Source: Voacanga thouarsii
Lineage: Eukaryota > Streptophyta > Magnoliopsida > Gentianales > Apocynaceae
Direction: 5' to 3'
DNA: 64,000 nucleotides
Assembly (NCBI GenBank): GCA_026120185.1
Contig: JANUWF010003369.1
Coordinates: 62,001 to 126,000 of the forward strand
The translations under genes and the position numbers were made by a program. How positions within the stretch are numbered: the first letter of the stretch is position 1; every line of letters begins with the position of its first letter. Under the pieces are notes generated by a model. That model did not search any database. It was not told the DNA's origin and was given only the letters and a program-made list of their open reading frames with translations. Below, piece by piece: positions 48,446-59,015 of the stretch.

Positions 48446-49880
48446 TGCTTTTATTTCCTCTTTTAGTTTTTCTTTTGTTTATTTTTCTCTTTTGATTTTA
48501 ATGACTTTTCTTAGGTGTTAGTTGTCTTTTAGTTGTTTATTTTATTTTCACTTTTTATTCTAGTTTTATTCTTTTTATTGTGTTTCTTTGTTTAGGACTG
48601 ACTCAACTATTGTTAAGGAAATAATGCATTTTTGGAATTAATTCAACATTGTTATCAGTAATACATGGCTATGGAAAGTATTTCTTTGTCTTATCTATCT
48701 TTCCCTTTTTCATTTTTTTAGTCCCTTGGATAAATTTTCATGTGATATTCTAGGCCATTGGGGACAATATCCAACTTAAGTATGGGCAAGGGATTCAAGT
48801 CAATGCTTTCTTCATTCTTCTTGCTTCGCTTGAACTTTTTTCTGCATGTCAAGCTGATTTTGGATAAACAAAAAAAAAAAATTTCTGCTAAAGATGATTT
48901 TTGTACTAAAATTTCAAATTTATCTATGATGGAGTTATGATTTTCTTTTTAACTTTGGATATGGATTTGTTTTTCATTATGGTTGAATTTCTGTTAAAGG
49001 GTGAACTTGTATATTATGTTGGATTTTGCTAAGTCTTGAGAATTTAAGTTAACCTTAGTTATATTTGGTATTTGGGTTTGATTTATTCTTTGAGTATTGA
49101 ATGTGTATAGTATGATAAAATATGGAAAATTTTATTGACTAATTCTTGCATTATGGATTTATAATTTGCTTGACTTTGAGTTTTGAATAAGGAATGTGAG
49201 GAAATAAGAAAAACAATGAGTGAGAAAAATCATCGTTTTGTGAGTTGAAAAATGATGAGAAAAAAAATACTCTTGTTTTTAATTTTGAAGACCTTTTTCC
49301 AGAAAAGGGGCTTAATATAGAGAAAAGTAGCATGTATTGTTCGGTGCACTCTCTTGAAGCTATCCCAAAGGCAGTAAGGGAAGAAAGAAAGCGAAAGAAA
49401 AAAATGCTAATGACTATAAGGAGGCCAATACAGTGTGTGAAGAGAAATTCATTCACTTGAGGCTATCCATTCCCTAAGTCATTAAAAGAAAAAAATGGAG
49501 TGTTTCCTTATTCTACTACTTGAGTTGCGTAAGTTTGAGTTCATGATGCTTGAATTGGTTAAATAGCTGGACTTGTATGATTCATGATTCTATGTTTTTG
49601 CTTAAGGGATGGAATAGTTTTCTTGTACTAAATATGAGCTTGTTTAACTTAACTTTGATGGCCTTAGGATTATTTCATTTAATATGAGTTTGCAAGGTTT
49701 TGAAAGGGTTGCATGAATGATAAGTTTGTGTTTAAGGTTAGAAGAAGATTATTTCTTTATTATGGATGAATTTGATTGAGGATGAGTTTGATGAATTGTT
49801 TTGACTTGTTCATAAGCTATTTGCTTACTGATTAACTCTTATCTGCTTGAGGACAAGCAAAGCTTAAGTGTGGGGGAATG
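48446..49880 (+). other. Athila-F 3' untranslated region and polypurine tracts
   Basis: 1.4 kb with no gene. The true PPT is GTGTGGGGGAATG at 49868-49880, preceded by GAGGACAAGCAAAGCTTAAG. A similar string, CATTGGGGACAATATCCAAC followed by TTAAGTATGGG, lies at 48756-48785, soon after the third ORF, and looks like a second or ancestral PPT. Confidence 0.75.
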
Positions 49881-51318
49881 TGATAGGGCCTAATTATGTG
49901 TATATTTTCCTAGTTATTTGAGGAATTTTGTGGTAACTTTTGGTTTAAAAACTAGTCATTTCCTTTCCTATTTGATATTTTGCCTATGGAAAGTATTCTT
50001 AGTGAATTTGTACATGAATTGGATTATTTATAGTGAAATTGTAGACTTCCAGACTTGATCCGGTGTGTACTCAAAGTAGTTGAACTGGTCGTGGCTCGGT
50101 TCTGAAAATACAGAAGAAACAGAGCTCAACCCGAGAGATTTCTAGCGCTGGACCGGCACCAATCTAGAGAAGTGACCTAACACGGGCCCTACTCTATTAT
50201 GGCGGTTCAAAATCCTTTTTCAAGTCTAATTGGAAAATGCCAAAGAGGTTAACTTGTTTCCAACTTGTACTCAACCCAAAGCTTTTGAAAGATGAATTTT
50301 TCAACCAAGAGGCCTATTTAATAAAATAAAATAAAAAAACAAGTGAAGATTAATATATAAATCCAAGAAGCAAAAGCTAAAATCATTCATTGACGTGGAA
50401 TTCATCACTCAAATGAGCATTGCTTTAAGGAGGTTCTCAAAGGAGGAAGAAAAGGGCTTGTTTATGAGTTCTTTCTAACACCTTTGTTTTCTTTTTCATC
50501 AAAAAATAACGAGATTAATGTTTTACTTGTAATTGAATGTTATTTTTGGATTCATGATATTGGAATTTATTTAATCTTTGATCTATTAATTGTTGTTCTT
50601 GGTATTTGATTGTGTGATTTTATTTGATAGATTAATGAAATTGAATTTCCTTCCAATGGACTTAGGAAACGAAGTTAGATTGAGATCAATTTAATTAATT
50701 CTATATAATTTTTATCTTAACTGGATTGGGAAATAAGGTTAAGAATTAAACCTAAGTAATCAAAGGTTAGTTAATTTTGCATAGAGTATAGGGTCATTGG
50801 CTAATTTCATATATATATTATCTAGAGTATACAGATATTCATGAGGAATGAGTTTAATACATTTTTTTGGTTATATTGGTTTGATTGGAAAATCTGCTAA
50901 TTTAAACAGGAAATAGTGATTTCATGGATTGGGAAAGTAATGGATTATATCTTTATTCCTTCATAATGCCAAGTTAATGATTGATTGTGATAAGTGTTGG
51001 ATGCTTCATGTCATGTTCTGAAGGATAACTATTTAATTTCATATTTTTCTCTCCAGGAGTTGTGTATATATTTTGTCTTTGGTGTTTTCTTTATTTTTAT
51101 TTTTGTTCTTTGTCACTCTAATTGGTAGGATAAATATTGAATGAAAAGTAATTAGTGTGTACTTATTCCTTAAGGATCGATACTCCTTAATTCCATATAC
51201 TATGCTTAATGATAAGTGCTCTTGCTCATATGTGTAATTTGATATTAATATTTTAATTAAACTTAATTGAAAATGGATACAAATTTGCATGATTTTTATA
51301 CCCAAATTTAACGCATCA
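49881..51318 (+). repeat. Athila-F 3' LTR
   Basis: Begins TGATAGGGCCTAATTATG after the PPT and ends AACGCATCA, followed by ATAAG (51319-51323). Partner of 38935-40370. Confidence 0.9.
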
Positions 51319-51323
51319 ATAAG

Positions 51324-52021
51324 CAAAATAAATCCCAGTAAAAAAGATCAAATAAGCTCGGAAGGTTTATGAGATATTATTTAAATTTTTTTTCCTTTTA
51401 AAGGATAAACAAAACAATACGGAATTATTTGAAAACTTATGATTAAATTTCAAACATTGTGTGTTGTTTAAATAAATCTTTTGGGCAAAAAATAAAGGAA
51501 ATAATTTCGCACAATATTAAAAAGAAATACCATCATGTTAAAATTAGTTTACCAGTACTAGGAAAATAATTAGGGAAAATTCATCTCCTCAAATAAGAGT
51601 GGCATTAAGCTACCATTAGGCCAACGAAAAAAAAAGGAAAAGAATAGGAAGCAATTTTAGAGGAGTTGGGTTTTGAACTTGGCCACCAAGAATTACACAC
51701 TAAACCTTATCCACTAAACTAGAATAACTCTTGTGTTTCTATATCCTAACTAAACTGCCTTCTCTTACCCACCTAGGCTTCTTACCTATTTTAAACACCC
51801 TAAATTCATTCATAGCTCAATCCATTCAAAAGAAAAAATGGTATTACTCACTTACCAAGCGAACCAAACACAAATAAGTATAAGAATATATACGCACACA
51901 CATATACACATATCCACTAAATAATTCAGATAACTGTACTATAAATTAAAATGCTCATGCAAGATGTCGTGCTAAGCCCTCACAGCACACGGGCTAGGGA
52001 TAGGGTCGAACAAGGTTTACA
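51324..52021 (-). repeat. Tekay-C 5' LTR, outer 700 bases
   Basis: On the minus strand it starts TGTAAACCTTGTTCG at 52021 and matches 19600-20293 throughout. A tRNA-like segment lies at about 51665-51722. On its right, TATTA at 52022-52026 begins LTR-K. Confidence 0.87.
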
Positions 52022-52610
52022 TATTAGGTTTCCTGGTCTATTAACAGCAAAATATGAATTAATCCAAATATCTTTAGGATTAATAATCCTTAATAATTAG
52101 AATTAAATTATTAATTTTAATCATAATTAATTTATTAGTTCTCTAATTTATAATCCATATTTAGCAGATTATGAGTATCACCTAGCAGTACATCATGACC
52201 ACCCAAAAGTCCAGAAAGCCAGGTGGCTTAACATAAATCTGTCAATAGCAAATATCAGTGAAATAAACTCCTTCCACTATAAATATCTCATTCAGTTTAG
52301 AGTATTGAATTAGTGCCAACTCCCTCCAACATATTAATTAATTCTAGCCCGAATATTTTAGTACTTATTCCTGGAATCTATTATGTGTATCAATTGGAAC
52401 TATTTCAACACACAGTCGCCTTGGCCAAGGACTTCTCAAGTAATGATTGTTATAAATGGCTATGAGATATTCGCTCATACTATTAGGAATGGTAAATCCT
52501 TTATTGATACTCTTAACTACTTTCGCACATTATATCTAATATCCATCCCACAGGCAGTCCTGTCAGGACTCCAGAGATTGGAATCAAAGCACAACGCTTA
52601 GCAAACAAAG
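52022..52610 (-). repeat. LTR-K: fragment of a Copia-A-family LTR
   Basis: The reverse complement aligns with 18264-18850 of the Copia-A 3' LTR, for example over TTCCAATTGATACACAT and GGAGTTGGCACTAATTC. It is cut on the left by Tekay-C and on the right by Tekay-H, so it is the oldest sequence in the window. CAAAG at 52606-52610 should be the left Tekay-H target copy. A 72-codon plus-strand frame inside it has no support. Confidence 0.85.
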
Positions 52611-53212
52611 TGTAAAACTCCACCTAAACCTATCCTAGAGTAAGAGAGATGGGGTGCATATCATATTATCTTGCATAAAATATATTCCTTGAATGATTTT
52701 GTGTGCCTTAGAATTATAATATATGGGTTATATGGTTTATGTGTGCTTATTGAGTAGAAAGGGTAAAAAGGTAATTTTGTTTGAGGTTGAAAAAGGAAGA
52801 TGGCTTGAGGCTTAGATAAGAAGATAATATGGTTAGGAAAATAAGATTAAAAGTTACTGTAGTTAAGTGGTTAAAGCTTTGTGATTTAATCTCCAAAATC
52901 TTGAGTTCAAATCCCATCACCTAAGTTTTGTACATAATTATCTTAGCTAATATTTGAATTTTTCTTTTTCTTACATTCCTTAAAGTTAGGAATATTGTCT
53001 TAGGAAAGACACATTAGTAATATCCTAACCATGATCTTATCCTAAAAAGAATTTTAGAAGAATTTTTATCCCAATTATTTTTGCAAGCCTTGTCCTAACC
53101 TAATTAAATTTAAACCATTCCTATTTCTTTAATTCTTTCTAATATCTCTAAAAAGTCTTGGAGAATTCTTTGCTTCAAGTTTCGAAAATTCCAGCTCTTG
53201 GGAATAGGAGGA
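52611..53212 (+). repeat. Tekay-H 5' LTR, start
   Basis: Begins TGTAAAACTCCACC, like the Tekay-C LTR start. Interrupted at 53213 by Solo-I; GAGGA (53208-53212) is the left target copy. Confidence 0.85.
52853..52922 (+). other. tRNA-like segment in Tekay-H LTR
   Basis: TAGTTAAGTGGTTAAAGC resembles a tRNA A-box and GAGTTCAAATCCC, about 40 bases later, a B-box (GGTTCRANNCC). Comparable segments occur about 250-350 bases into three other Tekay LTRs here. It is not a full tRNA gene: no acceptor stem closes around it. Confidence 0.5.
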
Positions 53213-55257
53213 TGATAGGGGTAAAAATCATCATTATTGTTCTAGTTATTTGAGGTTAATTTGAGACACTTTTGATACAATAACTAATCATATTCCTTCA
53301 TATTTAATATTTTACTTATAAAAATACTTTTCTGAAATTTTATACAAAAATAAAAGAGATGAAATTTGGACTAATTGTATAATTTTTCAGTACAGACCCA
53401 TCACCAGGCCAAGAAAATGGACCTAGTGCCAGTCAATTACTGGAAGAACAAGAAAATCGGATAATTGAGAGAACAAGGGAGCAATTGAAATTGGAGAGGA
53501 AAAGGAGAAAAATGGCTCAAAGAGGACGGCTCGGTCCCGGCTTACCAAAAGAACAAAAGTCAACAAAAGCAACGAAGAAAGAAGAAAAAGAAATTGAATT
53601 CGGTGGGCCAAGGTAGCAACTAACAAAGACATAAAGCAAAAGAGAAAGAGGACAAAAGTTAATCAAAGAAAGGAGAAAGCTTCGTGGCTCAGCAAACAAA
53701 TGAAAAAAGGAGCTTGGTTCAGCTAAGCGAGCCGACAGCAAGAAGATGAGAAAGCTTAGGTCAGCGGGCAAAGGAAAAGAAACGCGGCTCAGTGAGCCAA
53801 TTGCAACAATTAAAATTCTTCTCGGCTAGACAGCTACCGTGCGGCTCAGTTGGCGGCTCAGATGAGCTGATGCAAATTCAAAAGGAATGTCGGTGGCTCG
53901 TTAAGTGGCTTGGGCAAATAAGCTTCAGCAATTCCGTGTGGCTCAATTGGTGTTTGAATTTCAGCCTATTTCTTCAGTAAATACGACAAGAATAGATCTT
54001 CAGTGAATACGACAAAATCAAGTCCAAATAATTTCCAATAATTTCTCAATTTTAAGGCGGAGGACCACCTTTATCCTTTATTTTTATTTAGATTTTTTAA
54101 TTAGGAAAATTACTAATCCTTTTTTGTTTTGGATTTTGAGAAAATTACTTCTTCTTTACTTAGGATTGTTTTAGGAACTTTGTAAACCAATAAATAAAGG
54201 CTATTTACTTAGAAAATGGGGGGTGCACAACGTAGAATTGAGAGATATTTTTTAGAGTGTATCACCAATATTTTCTCTAGAGGAATTACTCAAGAAGCAT
54301 TGATTCTTGAAAGAGTTTTCATTGGAAATTGAAAGGCTTGTCTATGAGTATTTATCTCTTTCCTTTGTTTTCTTTTTCTTGAACAATGATGATTTTAATT
54401 CTTTAAATGTATTTAGATATTATTTTTGGATTTATGATTTTGAGTTAATGTAGTTCTTTGATTAATTAATTATTTTCTTTGATGTTTGATAACTTAATTT
54501 TATTTTATAGGTTGATGGAATTAAACTTATATCTACTGGACTTGGGAAATGAAGTTAGATTGAGTTTAATTTAATCAATTCTTCATATTTATTAAATCTT
54601 AATGGACTTGGAAAACGAAGTTAAGATTAAAGAATTTAAGTAATCAAAGATTAGTGAATCTCGCCTAGTGTATAGGGTTATTAGCTAATTTCATGTTTAT
54701 TATTACCTAGAGTATAGGGATAATTTATAAGAAATTGAGTTTAATGCATTTTTTGGTTATTTTAGTGCGATTGGAAAATCTGCTAATTTAATTAAGAGAT
54801 AGTAATTCTACGGATTGTGAAAGAAGTGGAGTTTATTTAAGTAGAGTCATGACTTGGAAAACGATTGAATTTTACTTTATATTCCTTAATGATGCCAAGA
54901 AAATAATTGGTTGTAATAAGTGTTAAATACTTCATGTCATGCTTTTGAGAATAATTATTTAATTACATATTTTTCTCTCCATGAGTTTTATATATATATA
55001 TATATATATATTATTTTTATTTTATTTTGATTTTTATTTTGATTTCTTTATCACTTTATTTGGTCAGTAAAATAATGAAAGAAAAGTTATTAGTGTGTAC
55101 TTGTTCCTTTGAGGATCAATACTCGTTAATTCCCTGTACTATGCATGCGATGAGTAAACTTGCTCACATGTATATTTTGGGATTAATGTTTTAATTAAAA
55201 CTTGACTAATTGATGGATTTAAATTGATTATTTTATATACTCAAAACTTACGAATAA
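53213..55257 (+). mobile_element. Solo-I: Athila-type solo LTR
   Basis: About 2045 bases starting TGATAGGGGTAAAAATC and ending CGAATAA, aligned with the Athila-F LTR over its first 130 and last 900 bases. Flanks GAGGA (53208-53212) and GTGGA (55258-55262) match at four of five. The middle (53512-53960) is a GC-rich island of GGCTCAG-type words absent from the Athila-F LTRs. No internal region is present. Confidence 0.8.
54988..55011. repeat. (TA)n microsatellite
   Basis: About 12 uninterrupted TA units inside Solo-I. Confidence 0.9.
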
Positions 55258-56528
55258 GTGGATTACCGAAATTGAGGAAGGAAAATAGGAAGAGGTTTTC
55301 GAATAAAACACCATAGCTATTGTTCCAAGAACTTCATTTTCTTCTTATTCTTATTTTGGTTAAAATCTGAAAAATTTTCCTGAAATTCTTCTTGGCTGGT
55401 TTTCAAAAATTTCAGCAACCATTACCTACATAATTCTTGCTAACAACCAACCATTTTGTGTAAGATGAAAGCTGAAAACACCTTGGAATTTCGCACCAGA
55501 AAGTTCCCACCCAAACAATCAAGATTTAGACATGAACATTCATCTATTTGTGCATAAGAACACCTGAAACTTTCCTCTTTCTTCTCCAAGATGGTGGCTG
55601 GAAAACCACCATTAATAGACCTTCAAACACCCCTAGAGTTCATCTGCAAATTCAGTCCAAAGGGATTCGAAAAATCTGCTCAAAATCCTTCCAAATCTCA
55701 AGAAATCTTGTAGCTAAAATTCCAGATTTTTTTCCAGCTTGCCTATCCAATGCAAGGACCGATTTCTTCATCAATCATCTTCATATTTTGAGCCATCTTG
55801 TATCCATGGATCAAACACCTTGTCTTCGTCATCTACCATGGCCATTAGGACTCCATTAACACACCTTAAAACACTCCTATTTTCACTCCATTCAAAACTT
55901 TTCAAACTTCAAAATTAAAATCCAGATTTTCCTACATTAAACACTCATCTAGCTAAAGGATTAAAACAAAATTTTCTCTACTATTATACAGCCATTTTTG
56001 GACATCTACAAAGCTGAAACAATCCATATTCCATGATCAAAACATAGCTAGTTCAGCCATCCACCATTGAAGGACAATAAACCTTCAAGAAGCAAACACC
56101 ATTATCCAATCTTCTATCTCAAACATCTCCACATTTTCCTCAATTTGAAATTTGAAATAGCTGAAAATCTCTCTTTTTCTTGGATAACCGAAATCCTTTC
56201 CCCTAGCTAGGCCATTCCGCCATCACTCATAAACACACACGAAACACTCTCTCTCAATTTCCTCGCAAAAATACCAAGAACACACACTAAACTTCTTCAA
56301 CCTCCAATCACCCTTATTTATCCCAAATTGCTCCAAGAACCCTCAAACCAACTAGGAATCAATCCATACTCACTCATAGGCCACTCCATAACACCAAAAA
56401 CACTAAAGTTGATCTTCCATTCGGATAAAAAATACTTTTCAGTCAAGAACGAGAAGAACATCAAGAAGGTAAATTTAAACACCTTGGACCTTCTTCATCT
56501 CTTCATCACCATTTCATTATCATCCTAA

Positions 56529-56549
56529 TCTCTCTCTCTCTCTCTCTCT
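56529..56549. repeat. (TC)n microsatellite
   Basis: About ten CT units in the Tekay-H LTR. Confidence 0.9.
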
Positions 56550-57117
56550 TGGCCAAACCATTGATGGCCATTCTTGAACAACTTCACCTAAGGAAGGACC
56601 CCTCAAGCACTCAAGGACCTTTATTGAACAAGGTGATATCTTCAACTAACGATCAACAAAACAATTATTTCTTTCATGACCTTCTCTTTAAATTTCAAAC
56701 TCAAGGCTTCTAGATGGTGGAAGTGATGGGTTGATTGAATAATGTGGGGTTGGAGATACGTATATGGGTGAAGGGAATAGATTTAAGACCAGAAGATTGA
56801 AATGAATGTTGTGACAGATGAAGTTTGGATTATACTTTAAGATCATTATACGTTCATTATGATTAAGGGCTTTATGGATGTTTTGATGTATGATAAACAT
56901 TATACCACCATTGTTGAGTATGCCTTCATGATGTTATTTTTCAATAAATCCCTAGATAATATTATGGCTAGTAGAATAGCACCCTTATTGTAATGTATGT
57001 TAATACATGTCTATTTTTGGAATAAGTCGACATGTCATTTGTTGGATCTATTTGTGTATGAATATGTATATGCATTTTCCCTAGTAATTCACTATGGTCA
57101 TTAAAAATTATTTTAAG

Positions 57118-57602
57118 AACTATTTTTATTATTATTAGTATTATTATTACTACCATTATTAATCATATAATTAATATTATTACTTAATTTAATTTGCTAA
57201 TTTCGATAAGCATTAAATATTTTTGAAATTAATAGTTGCTTAAAATATTATTATTTTATTAGGTAAATAAATGGTAATATTTTTATTAAATATAAATAAT
57301 AATACATTGGAATACTAAATGTCTTTTATATGCATATTATTAGTTAGCCTTACTAAAACTTTTATTTACACTTATATATATATATATATTATTTATAATA
57401 AAAAATATTATTATTAATTATTATTGGAGTAATTTATTTGTTATTAATATTATTTATTTATTATTTATTATTAATTTTACTTATTATTTGCAATAATATT
57501 ACTTATCATTTATTACTAATTTTATTTATTATTAATATTACTCATTATTTATTATTTGTTAAAAAATAGTTAATACTATAATTTATTATTTATTTATTAT
57601 TT
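57118..57602. repeat. TTA/ATT-rich tract in Tekay-H LTR
   Basis: A degenerate run of TATTATTA and TTATTTATTA words with a short TA run near 57374-57390. Its place in the LTR corresponds to the (ATA)n array of Tekay-C. Confidence 0.75.
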
Positions 57603-58917
57603 GTAACACCTATTTGTTGTAACTTATCAAATTAATCTTATTCTATAAAATACTTTATCAACTAGTGTTAAAGCTTAAGGACTTCTTGTCATAAGTAGAT
57701 GTTGCTGTAACTAGTTGAGCCTAAGGGTTATTTATTTGAAACAAGTGTTGTCTGGATGTTGGGACTTATACCCTATATTTACTCCAAGCAGGGTCAGGTT
57801 GCCTTGAACTATATTGGAAGGTTGCTGTGCCTAGGAAAAGTAAGAGATCAGGTAAGTTCATGCATAAAGCTGTTTGAAGATCATAGTCACCTTGGCAAGT
57901 TAAACATGATATACATGTGAAAGTGTACTATGGAAGCAATTATGGACAATTTTCCTTTTCTTTTCAATCAAACAAATAATTTTAAGTTGAACAAGCAATT
58001 TTACACAAAATACTATACTTTTCTTAAAAACCAACTTTGACAAGAGTTTTGGAAACCATAATTACTATTTCAAAGAGAGCACATTGAATGATCCTTCTTT
58101 TCCCAAAAGGGACAAATACAATGTTGAATACTCAATAAGGGTAGGCTACTTGGACTAGTCTTTGAAGGGTTAGGGTACGTCTCTCAGTAGGTGGCCACCT
58201 CTAAGGGGTAAGTCCTTCCCAAATAGGATGCCAGTCCTATAGATCTTACTGGTCCGAGCTAGCAAACACAGCCAAGTGGACTGTGTATTTTTGAAATGGA
58301 CAACCAGTAAGTTTGGGTGTAGAGATGGAGAAGTATCTCACCCGGTAGGCCGTACACCTACTTTGTGTCAGTATGCATAAAGTTTGGCATCCTGAACGTT
58401 CTTTGGTCATGTTGCACAAAGTGTATTACCATGGCTACTTCTTTTGAATGGTTACTTTTATTGTATACATGTATGGCTTTGGAAAGGAAAACACCACTCC
58501 TCACTTGTGAAATTTATTAAGAGTTGCCAGCACTTTACTTTTATGAAGATTTCTCAACTTACATACATGAACTGTTTTACCTGAAGCACTCAAAGCACAC
58601 ACAGGCTTACTGAGATTTATGTCTCCTCACCTTTTTATACTATACTTTCAGGTCAATCCTATTATGAATGTTATTGATTAGAGATTACCTTTGTTTTGAA
58701 GACTTATCTCTTTTTCTATGTATTTTATTTTGAGAGACTCTAGCATACATTTATTTATTTTAGGAATTGTTCATGTATTGTTTGAGTTGTAATGAGTTTA
58801 AATTTGAAGTATTTCTTTTATTTCGGTTGTGAGTCCTAGTTATAAAGACCTTTTATCCTATGAACGGGGCGACATCCCTAGCCCTAATTGAGTATGTAGG
58901 TAGTAGGCTGTTACAAG

Positions 58918-58929
58918 TGGTATTAGAGC
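58918..58929 (+). other. Tekay-H primer-binding site
   Basis: TGGTATTAGAGC two bases after the LTR end TTACA; one change from the initiator tRNA-Met complement. Confidence 0.9.
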
Positions 58930-59015
58930 TAAGGTTTAGGTAATTATTGATAGTATTTGCTTTGCTTCATTAAGGTTAAAATATTTTAACTAATCTAGGT
59001 TGTTTATGTTGTAGA

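Larger units (their letters stand above)
38935..51318 (+). mobile_element. Athila-F: Athila-like Ty3/gypsy element, pol missing, with Copia-G nested
   Basis: LTRs of 1436 and 1438 bases (38935-40370, 49881-51318), each TGATAG...GCATCA, flanked by ACAAG and ATAAG; the other Tekay-C LTR copy reads ATAAG at this point, confirming the duplication. PBS of tRNA-Asp type, Athila gag, then Copia-G, then a third ORF and a long 3' untranslated part. No protease, RT or integrase is recognisable, so pol was lost. LTR copies differ at about one base in seven by eye. Confidence 0.88.
19491..52021 (-). mobile_element. Tekay-C: long-LTR chromovirus-type Ty3/gypsy element, with nested insertions
   Basis: Minus-strand element with a 5' LTR of about 3.9 kb once Athila-F is removed, Met-type PBS, a pre-gag ORF, gag, protease, RT, RNase H, integrase, chromodomain remnant, PPT and a truncated 3' LTR. 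RT before integrase is the Ty3/gypsy order. Very long LTRs, a Met PBS and a C-terminal chromodomain point to the Tekay/Del lineage. The right flank TATTA (52022-52026) lies in LTR-K. The left part of the 3' LTR is off-window because Copia-A inserted into it. Confidence 0.82.
55258..58915 (+). repeat. Tekay-H 5' LTR, remainder
   Basis: Continues the LTR after Solo-I and ends GTAGGCTGTTACA next to the PBS. The part 58140-58400 matches the Tekay-C LTR. No gene is supported; ORFs at 55548-55859 and 56328-56528 show no motif. It contains a (TC)n run and an AT-rich tract. Confidence 0.84.

Noticed and set aside
52383..52601. 72-codon ORF
   Set aside because: Lies antisense inside LTR-K; the homologous Copia-A LTR does not keep it open.
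52853..52922. Functional tRNA gene
   Set aside because: A- and B-box-like words exist but no acceptor stem or anticodon arm closes; kept only as tRNA-like.
53423..53771. Leucine/serine-rich minus-strand ORFs suggesting membrane proteins
   Set aside because: Antisense to purine-rich, GGCTC-repeat sequence of Solo-I; the hydrophobic look comes from composition.
55254..55258. ATAAG after Solo-I as its target duplication, as for Athila-F
   Set aside because: The left flank is GAGGA. Aligning the LTR end with Athila-F places the boundary at 55257, giving GTGGA, which fits better.
55548..55859. 103-codon ORF in the Tekay-H LTR
   Set aside because: No start context, motif or counterpart in the Tekay-C LTR could be seen.
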